Below, piece by piece: positions 26,111-35,743 of a DNA stretch of 35,784 bases. Under the pieces are notes generated by a model that worked only from the letters and a program-made list of their open reading frames with translations, searched no databases and had not been told where the DNA came from. The stretch's first letter is position 1. Each line of letters begins with the position of its first letter. Source of the stretch: Ophiothrix spiculata (Eukaryota > Echinodermata > Ophiuroidea > Amphilepidida > Ophiotrichidae); NCBI GenBank assembly GCA_000969725.1, contig JXSR01S009205.1. One strand, 5' to 3'. The translations under genes were made by a program, and so were the position numbers.

Positions 26111-26375
26111 TTGAAGCAATCTCTAAACAAAATATTGTAAGTATTACCATCACTCACTAAGAATTATCAGACGTGTTACTAAATACTCCCAACAGACAGC
26201 CAAGTAGATAATGGTATAAGTGATGGTTTCATCAATGTAAAATAATTTAACTAAATTGAAAATATAACTTCCTTTGTATATAACACAAATGCAGAGATTA
26301 TAATCAGGTAATAACAATAATAAACATGATAATGCTAAAATCTGTCACCAAATGTACTTCACTTCAGTCAAATTT

Positions 26376-26993
26376 TATTTGCTTTACAAATCGTCCCACA
26401 GAAATGTTTCACACAATACTGTTATTCGAAATCAATTATCATTTATGCAATAATGCATCTTCGCCAAGAATCATTTAGCATCAAGGGAATAACACCAATA
26501 CCACCGAGCTCTTTCAACACCATTCTCCCTCTTCCAACCTCACTTCTAGCTTTCGTTTACTTTACTGATTGTTCTGCTGCAAATTGACACCGAATGTTAC
26601 AGTCATAAAATCAAGTATCATTACTGGTAACACATATATGACAATATCCTTGTAAGTATCTCGGGAATTCTAGCAGTATCGGTGAACTCTTATAGCACAT
26701 TTTGTTCCTCTCTCAACAAGACTACCACAATTTGGTTTACTCTACTAATTGCTGCGACCTGGTCTTTGTTGACGCAATGACAACTTTACGTCTTGCCTTT
26801 CCTACTTGACACGGCAGTCATGCTATCTATCAGGGAGGGAAAATTTTATGATTTTGTGTCATCTTTAGTGAACCACATTTTTTCTCCAAACAAAGCGAAT
26901 ACAAATATTGTAAAACCCTTGAGAAATTTGTATTTTTCCTAATGAAATATCACGGGCCATGGTTATTGTTTAAAAAAATATGGTACTACCATA
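26376..26993 (+). repeat. ~610-bp duplicated segment, copy 1
   Basis: Nearly identical to 27599..28205 over long blocks, for example the stretch from CACCGAGCTCTTTCAACACC through TCTTTGTTGACGCAATGAC. It differs by substitutions and small indels. Relative to copy 2 it has an extra T near 26909 and a stop codon in the frame that is open on the minus strand of copy 2, so no shared reading frame is preserved. Confidence 0.85.
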
Positions 26994-27320
26994 AAGTCGA
27001 ACCCCCTATCTGCATCAGAATCAGTCAACTATAAATATTGATACAAATTATTTGATACCACGGATATCTTGAGAGCAGTATATTAAATTCCAATTGATTT
27101 GTGAAGGATTGTAGATGCAGGAATGAACATAATACTTGTATAATAATACCCCAGATGACATTACCTGAGGTGATTTCACCAATTGGGTCCCGTGTGGATT
27201 TATATAATTTACATTGTGTGTTACATGTACCTGATATTACGTAAGATTTTACCAGTTTTCAGACGACCAAGTAGAATCTGGTAACTGAGATTGGTTATGC
27301 AAAATAATTTGTAGAATGGA

Positions 27321-27479
27321 ATATGTGTCCCGCCGCGGCAAAAGGATGCAGTTGTCGTCTCCTACATGTAGCTCATTGTAGCATATCATATGTATACTAG
27401 TTGTATACATCAGATATGCTACAATAAGCAACATGTACGAGCCGACAACTGCACCCTTTTGCCGCGGCGGGACACATAT
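27321..27479. repeat. 159-bp near-perfect palindrome (hairpin element)
   Basis: Arms of about 76 bp meet with almost no loop. The left end ATATGTGTCCCGCCGCGGC is matched exactly by GCCGCGGCGGGACACATAT at the right. The interior (TGCAGTTGTCG, TACATGT, TTGTAGCATATC, TGTATAC) pairs with only a handful of mismatches. It is GC-rich at its tips, unlike its surroundings. It may be a young MITE or the source of a hairpin transcript. It lies between the two 610-bp duplicates. Confidence 0.85.
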
Positions 27480-27598
27480 ATAGCTTTCGTTGTTACATAT
27501 AAATCAGAGATAAACCATATCATACAAATATTAAGGTAAAAACAATGGTAATACCAACAATTGTAACTCAATTGTTACTCACTTAAACTTGTTAGATT

Positions 27599-28205
27599 GT
27601 ATTGCAAATTGTTCCGCAGAAAGGTTTTCACACAATACTGCAATTATTCGAAATCAATTATCATTTGCATGTACCACATATTGAGGCAAAGAAGCCTTCA
27701 GCATCAAGGGAATTACAGCAATACCACCGAGCTCTTTCAACACCATTCTCCCTCTTCCAACTTCCCTTCTAGCTTTCGTTTACTTAACTGATCGTTCTGC
27801 TGCAAATTGACACCGAATGTTACAGTCATAAAATCAAGTATCATTACTGGTAACACATATAAGGCAATATCCTTGTAAGTATCTTGGGAATTCTAGCAGT
27901 ATCGGTGAACTCTTATAGCACATTTTGTCCCTCTCTCAACAAGACTACCAACATTTGGTTTACTCTACTAATTGCTGCGACCTGGTCTTTGTTGACGCAA
28001 TGACAACTTTACGTCTTGCCTTTCCTACTTGACACGACAGTCATGCTATCTATCAGGGAGGGAAAATTGTATGATTTTGTGTCATCTTTAGTGAACCACG
28101 TTTTTTCTCCAAACAAAGCGAGTACAATATTGTAAAACCCTTGAGAAATATATACTTGTGATTTCAAATATCTTACGGCCATTGTTAATAAATTTGGTAC
28201 AATTA
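27599..28205 (+). repeat. ~610-bp duplicated segment, copy 2
   Basis: Direct-orientation copy of 26376..26993, offset by about 1.2 kb. Similarity fades on both sides (start near CAAATTGTTCCGCAG, end near GGCCATTGTTAATAAA). No LTR ends, poly-A tail or TIRs mark the borders, so it could be a segmental duplication or two parts of one larger repeat. Confidence 0.85.
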
Positions 28206-28365
28206 CAAGGATCACAAGGATCAGATTTTCCAGATACCGTAACAACAAATTTGTATAATTTGCTACAGAATCTTGGATAGCCTCTACTAATTCGGGTGTA
28301 TTGGAACTATACTCTATAAACCTTAAAGTATGCAACAAGAAACCAGACTCTGTTACAAGATCCAT
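28009..28365 (-). pseudogene. Unrecognised ORF with one hydrophobic segment
   Basis: A 118-codon frame from ATG, and open about 25 codons further upstream. Features are an acidic/polar N-terminal part (TESGFLLHTLRFIEY), a hydrophobic stretch LILVILVIVPNLLTMAV near residues 49-65, and a charged tail ending SSRKGKT before TAA. The last ~65 codons lie in the 610-bp duplication. In the other copy the same frame is broken by a one-base insertion and a stop, and differences between copies change amino acids freely. That argues against selection on a protein. I recognise no family. It may be a decayed coding sequence or a chance frame. Confidence 0.2.
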
Positions 28366-28424
28366 AACATATCCCTTGTATTCTTCAACATTGTAAACTG
28401 GTGGTTTTTGTATTGTGTAAGAGA

Positions 28425-28628
28425 CTAGTAATGATTGATTAAGGCCGAATCACTGCGTATGAATATATTTTTACATGAATTCTTCAATTTTTTGGTATTA
28501 TCTTGGGCTAATATTTTTGATAACGCATAGAAAAACATTGTAAATAAATTCATTTGAATATTCAGCAAGATTTGGTACCTTGTTACAATTTGTGAAATAT
28601 GGACTAATTTACTTCCCCGTATGGGCAT
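28425..28628 (-). pseudogene. Unrecognised short ORF upstream of 28009..28365
   Basis: A 67-codon frame starting MPIRGSK and ending ALINHY, on the same strand and just upstream of the previous ORF but in another frame. It could be the other half of one decayed gene or a chance frame. No domain recognised. Confidence 0.12.
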
Positions 28629-29271
28629 ATTGGTTTTTGTGCGTTAATCGTCTACTTGTTGCATACTTCAAGATTAGCAGAATAACTTCGAATTGAATTA
28701 TGGGATATATGCATCAATGAATATACCCATATGATGCCCACACACACCCGTTGCAACATTTCCACTGAAGCTGGACGTTTCCCTCAGACATTTTGGTCAC
28801 TATGAAGGCCTATTGCATGAAGCTGTTTTACTGATTACTGATTACCTTTGGAATTAGGAGTGCTCAAGAGAGTGTTTGTTTTATGCAGATACGTACAAAA
28901 TGTGTATATTCTAATCAAAACAGTCAATTTGACTTGAACAGTTGAAAAAGAGAAAAAACATTCAAAATAGCATCATTATCTGTGTTGCATCTTGGATACT
29001 TCATAACATTATCATAATTATTCTATAAACTTCTGAAACAAAACTGACAATGAAAATCAATCTGTCTGTTATATAGGGAATGTCCATTATGGAAAGTGCT
29101 GAACACCACATATCCGGTTTGAGCTCTGTAAGCTTAGTTGAGAACGAATTTGTTAGTATAGCCACGGTGAGTTAGTAAAATATACAAACACAACAGCGAT
29201 AAAGACCAGAATTGATAGCCAGAATTCAGGTACAGAAATTAGCAAATAAAAATAAATGCATTGATAAGATG
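28629..29271. other. Non-coding, nothing recognised
   Basis: AT-rich sequence without recognisable exons or repeats. Confidence 0.4.
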
Positions 29272-29427
29272 ATTGGTGTAAAAGCTGAATTTATAGCAAA
29301 CGCAAACCGCATGTGCACGTTAATTAAGTTTTGAACTTCAAGTTCAATTGGCACATGTTACCGTGGTTACGACGCGTTTTGCGTCGAGTCTCAAAATCTA
29401 AATTCAGCTTTAACTCTAATCACCAAT
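29272..29427. mobile_element. 156-bp palindromic MITE
   Basis: The left end ATTGGTG..TAAAAGCTGAATTTA is matched by TAAATTCAGCTTTAACTC..CACCAAT on the right. The left copy lacks about 7 bp. Inside, CGCATGTGCACGTTAATTAA pairs loosely with TTGGCACATG, and a second hairpin GACGCGTTTTGCGTC is present. No coding capacity. Confidence 0.7.
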
Positions 29428-29875
29428 GAGAACATGGAGTACCATAAATAGGTGGGAAAGTGCCAAAAATGGTAATTGTTTTTAGTTCATATTTCGTTAA
29501 TGTCCTTTTTGAACACGGTGATTTCTATATTTCACTCTGAAAATGTCAAAGTATATTTACGTTACCAGCATATTTTGGCTTTTTAATATTTTTGCACTTA
29601 ATTACCTATGATACAAATCTATGTGACAAACTTTTTCTAATGTACATTTATAGCAGTTATAGCAGTACTACTAAGACCCAGTCACACATCACCGTAAAGC
29701 GCCTAATCGTGCGAATAACGTGCACTATTTACAATCGATATACATGTATGCTAGTGACCGTAACAGTGTGCGTTATTCGTACGTTTGGACTATACGGATG
29801 ATATTTGACTGAGTACTGAGATATAGGCCATAAGTCATTATTCCCCTGTCATATACCACGTATACAAAAGACAAT

Positions 29876-29909
29876 GCTAATAACAATAATAATAATAACA
29901 ATAACAATT
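29876..29909 (+). repeat. AAT/AAC microsatellite
   Basis: Short run of AATAAT and AACAAT trinucleotides. Confidence 0.7.
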
Positions 29910-30020
29910 ACCTGTTATCACATTTTAATCAAATATCATTTAATCTATAATAATAAAGCACTAAATTAATAACTATCCATTGACCTAAAACTGTCAATTA
30001 TCATATTATAGGGCGTTTGA

Positions 30021-30058
30021 GGGCCTAATTAACACAATGACAGGCATATGATTGACAG
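30021..30058 (+). promoter_or_regulatory. Homeodomain/TGACAG motif block, copy 1
   Basis: GGGCCTAATTAACACAATGA continues with CAGGC, then ATTGACAGGAC. The TAATTA core is a homeodomain site and TGACAG is a Meis/TGIF site. The same ordered words recur at 30382..30428. Confidence 0.35.
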
Positions 30059-30381
30059 GACTAAAGCCAAATAAAAAAAATACGTGGTTAACGTCCAGAT
30101 AAAAACAAAAGCATACTTATTTCAAATAACATTGCGTTTGCGGATAGTTTCTGTCTCAAAATTGAAGCGGGCTGTTTCAATATTTTAATTTGTAGTGGTC
30201 ATGTAAATTCTCCTTTGTAATACACTGTTGTTAAAAAGCTAAGAAACAAATAAGCCAATGACATAAATAGTTTTTCACAGAATTATAACTAGAATTTTGC
30301 ACAGCATAAAAGAGAATGGTAAATTTTAAAAGAAAAAATTGAGATATGTGAAGGAGCATGGAACTGTTTATTTTTTAGGTT

Positions 30382-30428
30382 GGCCTAATTAACACCTTGA
30401 TAATCATCAAAGTGACAGGCTTGACAAG
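30382..30428 (+). promoter_or_regulatory. Homeodomain/TGACAG motif block, copy 2, with TCF/LEF palindrome
   Basis: GGCCTAATTAACAC (30382..30395), then the palindromic CCTTGATAATCATCAAAG (30395..30412) holding two opposed TCF/LEF-type sites, then TGACAGGC (30413..30420) and TTGACAAGG. Compared with copy 1, the TCF/LEF pair is the inserted part. Confidence 0.35.
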
Positions 30429-31065
30429 GACATTGTCCGCAAAATAAGGACAATATGATATAAGAGTAAACCACTACGGATATCCAAATTTCCCTCCAAT
30501 AGTACCTCTATTGGACACTCGACAAAACAAGCTCTTGACAGATGAGTCTAGCACTTAGAGCTGAATTTGAGGGAAGTTGTTGGCCGAAATAGTACCTGGC
30601 AAATAGGTGGACGTCCTTGTGGTCAATTGGTCAGTGTCAGGGTCTGACATGATTTGAAATTGGTTTATATTTCTGTGATATATTTTGATGAGTAGATTGA
30701 CTTGATTAGAATAGTCAGGCAAATGTTAAAATGATTACTGTTTGGGGTCAAAACTCAAGAATTAAAATATTTGTTTATATATGTAATTTCCCACTATGTT
30801 GTTTGATTCAACAGTCAAATTTAATGATTAGTGTTGAGGTCATAACTCGAAATGAAAATATTTGTGGATTTGAATTTTGAATTTTCCTCTTTACTGTTTG
30901 ACTAATGCTCTGGGTTTCAAGTATCTTTGTCAATGGCATCAAAGCATTAGTATAAAGGGTAATTTACAACATTTTGTAGAATGACCGTTCTTCAACTGTC
31001 TAAAAACCCATTTCTTACAGGATTGTGTCGTATTCTGAATGGGTATCTTGATTATTATCCGTAAA
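30429..31065. other. Non-coding, nothing definite
   Basis: On the minus strand an open stretch runs from about 30672 to a stop near 30560 and contains a CCAG|GTACTA donor-like site at about 30592. Its phase does not fit the Pax1/9 exon when the nearest acceptor is used. Confidence 0.35.
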
Positions 31066-31320
31066 TGTGATGGCTCACCCCGAAAAGGGGGACTTTGCAG
31101 ATTATATCAATTTTGAGTTTATCATTTCATCTGTTACAACATTAACTAAGCTTTAAAATGACACCTTATTTGACGAAATCGATCAAGGCAATCACATTTT
31201 ACAACAGAAAATCTGCTGGAAATTCTTATTATTTTCTTTTTTTTTTGTGCTACCTATTTTCACCAGTATCTAGAAAAATGTTCTGTCGCAAAGTCCCCCT
31301 TTTCGGTGTGAGTCATCACA
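31066..31320. mobile_element. 255-bp MITE with 33-bp TIRs
   Basis: TGTGATGGCTCACCCCGAAA plus AGGGGGACTTTGC at 31066..31098 is matched in reverse complement at 31288..31320 with two mismatches. The interior is AT-rich without a transposase. The 71-codon open frame across it is not a gene. Confidence 0.85.
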
Positions 31321-32587
31321 AATGCCAAAGTAAGCTTTTAAGCTGGCTATGTTGCATTGCATTGTTATGTTAAAATACTATTTTTATATTTTAAAAACCA
31401 AAAAATCTTACAATGTCTAACTTTAGTATAAATGGACCACATTTAGTTTCATATCTTGATGCGATGTAGACTCAGTTCCTTCAAAATACAAAAATTTGGC
31501 GGCATGTTTGTTAACTCTATTATAAGATTAATTTATAAGATGTTGATTTCGGAGCAGGCAACAGCAACATATAAAACATACTTTGGTGTATTTAAGAAGT
31601 ATCTTAGAAACATTGCTACAATTGTTTTGCAATTTGGTTCATTTGTAACAAGCAACAGATTAGCACAAATTGTGAAAAGGTTGTATCTCCATCAAAACTA
31701 CTCTTAAGAACATAATCATAGAGTGCATACAACTATTTCGGTTTATGGACAATCCAAAATGGAGTCTTTGCATATTTACAGGTTACTTTAAGTTTTAGAA
31801 CAAATGTAACTACCGTATTTCAGTAATTAATTGTATACCGTACGTTAACATACCTGTATCAAACTTATCTAAATTTCAGTTGTATCTTTGCCAAACTCGC
31901 ACCCAAAGAAATTTCTAATATTGATACAATTATTTCGGCAACGTCAAATCGGTCATTTTGGAATAAGTAGCAGATGTATAATTGTGAAAAAAATTTGGCA
32001 TATTTTGGCATGACCTGAAAATTGCTCCTCTGAGGTTTAGTTAAAAGAACCCGATGCAGTCATCACACACTAACTCAATCCGTAAAGAAATTGCATTAGC
32101 GATTTACGATGATTGTTAGAGTTCATTGCAATTTATCAATTAGGTAGTTTATTTTATTTTATACCCTCTATAGATTATATATAGTGAAACAAGTTTTGAC
32201 CGATAGGGTTCAAAGTTATAACGGTGATAGTGCAAATGTTTCTATCGACTTCATCAAGATTAGCGGATGGAGAGGATTCTATGATTCTATGATTTTCTCT
32301 CTACCATAAGTGGTGTCTTAGCTATCAGAGCGAGGGGTTGCAATGTGTGATTTCCAAGTAAATGTAGTATAATAGGTTCCGACAGTGTCATTGATTAAGT
32401 TTTGAATCACTGGCGCATTTTGCTCATGATTTGCGTCAATCAATAGTTGACGCACGGTAATGTTTTGTGGGTTGTTTTGAACATTGAGATGCTGCAACCA
32501 ACTGCGCGCATAGAGCTAAAAATTACACAAATGCAATCTATAAACATTTTGTTGTTTTTCAAAACAATAATAATTTTATATACATCT
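31321..32587 (-). other. Non-coding, probably Pax1/9 intron 2 (proximal part)
   Basis: This lies immediately downstream of the strong donor of the paired-domain exon. I found no C-terminal Pax1/9 exon in it. It is AT-rich with a small tandem repeat of GATTCTAT near 32275..32295. Open frames here are short and resemble nothing I know. Confidence 0.5.
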
Positions 32588-32594
32588 CCTTACC
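32588..32594 (-). promoter_or_regulatory. Splice donor of Pax1/9 paired-domain exon
   Basis: Minus-strand CGCAG|GTAAGG is an almost ideal GT donor. It follows the sequence encoding NDHSA plus the first base of a Gly codon. It fixes the 3' end of the exon 16 residues after the octapeptide and leaves a phase-1 junction. The next exon must therefore begin with two bases completing the codon. Confidence 0.85.
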
Positions 32595-33223
32595 TGCGCT
32601 GTGGTCATTGGGCGACATCCCCATCTGCATTGCGTGTCTGAAGCCAAGGATATCAGTAACACTATGAGATGATGGCCAGTGCCTCATTGGTCCGCATTGT
32701 GACGCAACAGCCGCGGCTGCCTTTGATGTTGCGGTTGGGGGGCATGGATACGGGTAAATAGGGCTATACAATGAATGGCGTGAGTCTTTTGTTGGATCGT
32801 AAGGATGTTGCAGATGTGATAAGGTAGAATTCCCAATCTTGTTACGAAGTATGCGACTTATTGAGCTGACCGACGGAACATTGTATTTATCGCAAACACC
32901 TTCAGCTAAAAGTTTATCACGGATTTCCCATGCAAAGATCCCTGGGTCACGTTGTTTATATTCACGTATCTTTTTCACCACATTAGGAGTTGTTACTCTT
33001 GGTTTACTCCCTCCTATAGCACCAGGGAGTATCGAACCAGTCTCGTTGTAACGGGCTAAAATCTTACTCACGCAGCCGTGAGATACCCGTAACTGTCGGC
33101 TTATATCGCATGGTCGTATCCCAAGTTGAGCCAGTTCAACGATACGTAGACGTATAGCGTTCGGTAAAGGTCTCCCGTTGACAAACACACCACCAAGTTG
33201 ATTTACTTCGCCAAATGTTTGTT
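32594..33223 (-). CDS. pax1/9: Pax1/9 paired-domain exon (internal coding exon)
   Basis: Sequence-specific DNA-binding transcription factor of the Pax1/9 subfamily, nuclear, known in deuterostomes from pharyngeal endoderm and gill-slit formation. Counting M1 from an upstream exon, this exon encodes residues 2-211. The paired domain spans about 4-133 ([18 protein letters not shown] at its start, [11 protein letters not shown] at its end) and keeps both helix-turn-helix subdomains intact. A Tyr/Pro/Ala-rich linker follows, then the Groucho-binding octapeptide HSVTDILG at about 188-195. There is no homeodomain, as expected for Pax1/9. The acceptor is TTTCCTACAG (33233..33224) and the donor is CGCAG|GTAAGG (exon ends 32594). 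Both junctions are phase 1. The open frame runs on to 33293 and 32559, but those parts lie outside the splice sites and are intronic. Codons 2-7 read EQTFGE, so exon 1 should end in ATGG, matching vertebrate PAX1 (MEQTYGE). Later C-terminal exons were not found. Confidence 0.96.
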
Positions 33224-33233
33224 CTGTAGGAAA
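33224..33233 (-). promoter_or_regulatory. Splice acceptor of Pax1/9 intron 1
   Basis: On the minus strand the sequence reads TTTCCTACAG immediately before AACAAACATTTGG. Splicing here supplies the last two bases of a GAA codon, so the preceding exon must contribute ATGG, giving Met-Glu. A T-rich tract (CTTTTTATGGTATGTTTCC) precedes it. Methionine codons between the acceptor and 33293 are read-through intron sequence in this model. The alternative, an unspliced start at MAFYGMFPT, cannot be excluded without a transcript. Confidence 0.8.
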
Positions 33234-35743
33234 CATACCATAAAAAGCCATTACTTTAGAGTTACAATTATTAGCTAGATGAAAAGAGAGCATTTGAAAG
33301 CGTAATAAGCATCAGATATAACAAGTACGCGCTAGTCCATGCAGCGTTTACCCAACCGACTGGCGTTGCGATGCACATCAAACTGATTTTTGCTGGGGGA
33401 GAGAAGCTTGAGAGGAGAGCGCCATTTAGATTGACACTGGGTCTTGTTTGAACAACGTGAATTACATATCCGAATTAACTCCAATACTGCAGGCAATAGA
33501 CAAATTCTCGCATTGATTTTAGCTTACTCGGTGCAGAAACCCAAAACGATGGCTCTTTGAAAAAATCTGGAATTGACACAAGGAGGGGAGATTGAATGAG
33601 CATAAATCAGGCTCATTCGATGGAAATCAGTGATACTGATACCGTTCTAACAAACATTAGCACTCTAACTGTTAGAAAGTCACCGAAACTTGTATTCAAG
33701 ATTTCTCTATATATTAATGTCTAGCTACACGGCGTGATGGGTTAAAATTGCGCCTTACTTGATCATTTTTTAAAGCCAACATCTATCACTCATGAAAAAT
33801 GTATGGACTCTTTAATTCGCCATGACCAATACCTAATCTGTGGCCGAATGGTAATCATGGTGATAAGTCAAGAAGAAGGATTAATGCGTTGTCTGTGAGT
33901 TTTACACTGATTGAACTTTTATGAACCTTTAAGAATAAAGAGTAATATGATACTTGTTGTAAAAAAACTGTTTTAAATGTTCTTTATTAGTTATTTTTGA
34001 AAGATGTTGCATATGTGCTATCTAATGTTTAGAATAAGTGCGTCGTTTTTGGAATTTAGTAGTAGAATTCTCGTTTTGATGATTGCTACCTGAAATGATT
34101 TTTTGCGATTAACCGTCCAGAACAATGCGAATGTTTATTATTCCATAGAACTTTCAGATTCGAAATAGTGAAATGTAAAACCTTTTATTTTAACAAGGAA
34201 ACAGGTACTTTGAGTTTTTATTTTAATGTTTTTAAGAATTGGTCTATAAGGTGAGCATTAAAAGAGAAAAAGAAAACAGTTTTTGTTGCAAATGACTATT
34301 TTGATTTGATAGAACAATGCAGAAACATGTGTCTTATCTGAAAATGAACAAACTATGCAGCTGCCATGCAATTACATACAATCTTTGGTAAATCCCTTAC
34401 CAGTTTTTTTCAGTTAGAAACTATTACCCTATGCCAAGAATATTTAAGATTAAGCTTAATTTAAAATTGATTTTATATATCATTTTAGGGCAAGTTAAGT
34501 AAACTATAAGCAACAATGCTGTTGATATCGCAGAAATATATCGTTCTAGACGAAATGACATTAAAAGTCAAGTATGGAAATATTACAATGGTATATTACT
34601 ATGAGGGCTGCAGGGAATCAATAATGTACATATTGAATGATATTGTAAACAACTAATCGACTAATTCAAACATATTGAATGGCATATGCGCATAAGGACG
34701 CCATTGGCCATGTTTGGTTTAAAAGTACTTACAACTGGATTGAAAAAAGAGAACCCACGTACAGTATTACAAGCGCGCAGGTATTACAAGGTAGAACATC
34801 CATTGTTTGTTGTATAGTACTCAAGTAATAATAGGAGGATGTTTAAGGTGCAATGATAACTTTTGACATATTTGATGTTTTCTCGAGTTGAATTTTTCTT
34901 GTCGATAATTAATAAAGTATTCCAATTATATTTATAGGGACATCCGCAGAAATCATGTTTACTCTAGCTCTGTTTTCTTCATCTTACTAAAATGTCTCAT
35001 CAATGTGGTTCAAATATTCACTTAAGAATGTAAGGAAAGAAGTTTTTGTGATTTGTATTATTAACAATTATATATATTTCTTTATCAAGCAAAGTCTTAT
35101 GGTTCAAGATTATGCACCGAGTCATTTGAAAATTCTCACTTTATAATTGAAAGCTCATGATGATGCTGAATGAGTACAATACTCCTTTAAATACAGTAGC
35201 CCGAAGGCTAAGTGATGTTTGAATACTGGATTAGCGCTAATTGACAAATTGAATTCAATTAAATACACAAATATTGAGTCTTTGTAAGGCGTTTGTGTTG
35301 GCTAAACATTCAGGCGTGGTCTACTCCGTGGTCAATTGACTTCTGTGTAAAGTCATTGCAAATACAAAGCTGTCAGTTACAAGCCACTTTTATATATTTT
35401 TAAAGAATAGCTTAATCTTATAGTTAATTGTTATCTATAATTAAATATTATAATACCTGATTAAGATACGATATGTAAATATGTTTGCTTCATATACCAG
35501 AAAAAAATTAATTGTGTTTTATTTTTCTTGTTGTTGTTGTTGTTGTTTGACGATTCATGGTTTGAATTATTTCTGATAGCTGCTCTGTTGGTCGTTCTAA
35601 GTAAGCTGTAGTATGATTGGATTCATCCGAATATTCTATTGCCCCTTTTAGTCCAAATTTTAGTACTTAGCAAGACAGGTAGTTAAATGTCCTATCGTCT
35701 GAAAATATTCAATTTTTCGTCCAATGAAATTAGTACAATTTAC
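33234..35743 (-). other. Probable Pax1/9 intron 1 / upstream region
   Basis: No coding exon other than the weak candidate at the right edge is visible. The 33300..33480 part is less AT-rich than its surroundings and could hold 5' regulatory sequence. The rest is AT-rich, with a short TTG microsatellite near the right end and no recognisable transposon. Confidence 0.5.
35528..35549 (+). repeat. TTG microsatellite
   Basis: About seven units of TTG. Confidence 0.85.

Noticed and set aside
30592..30690. Possible Pax1/9 C-terminal exon on the minus strand (open frame with DPDTDQLTTRTSTYLPG)
   Set aside because: Using the nearest acceptor the joining phase gives an immediate stop, and the sequence does not match known Pax1/9 C-termini.
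33224..33293. N-terminal extension MLSFHLANN... of the paired-box open frame
   Set aside because: It precedes a good acceptor at the position where Pax1/9 genes have a conserved phase-1 intron, so it is read as intron.
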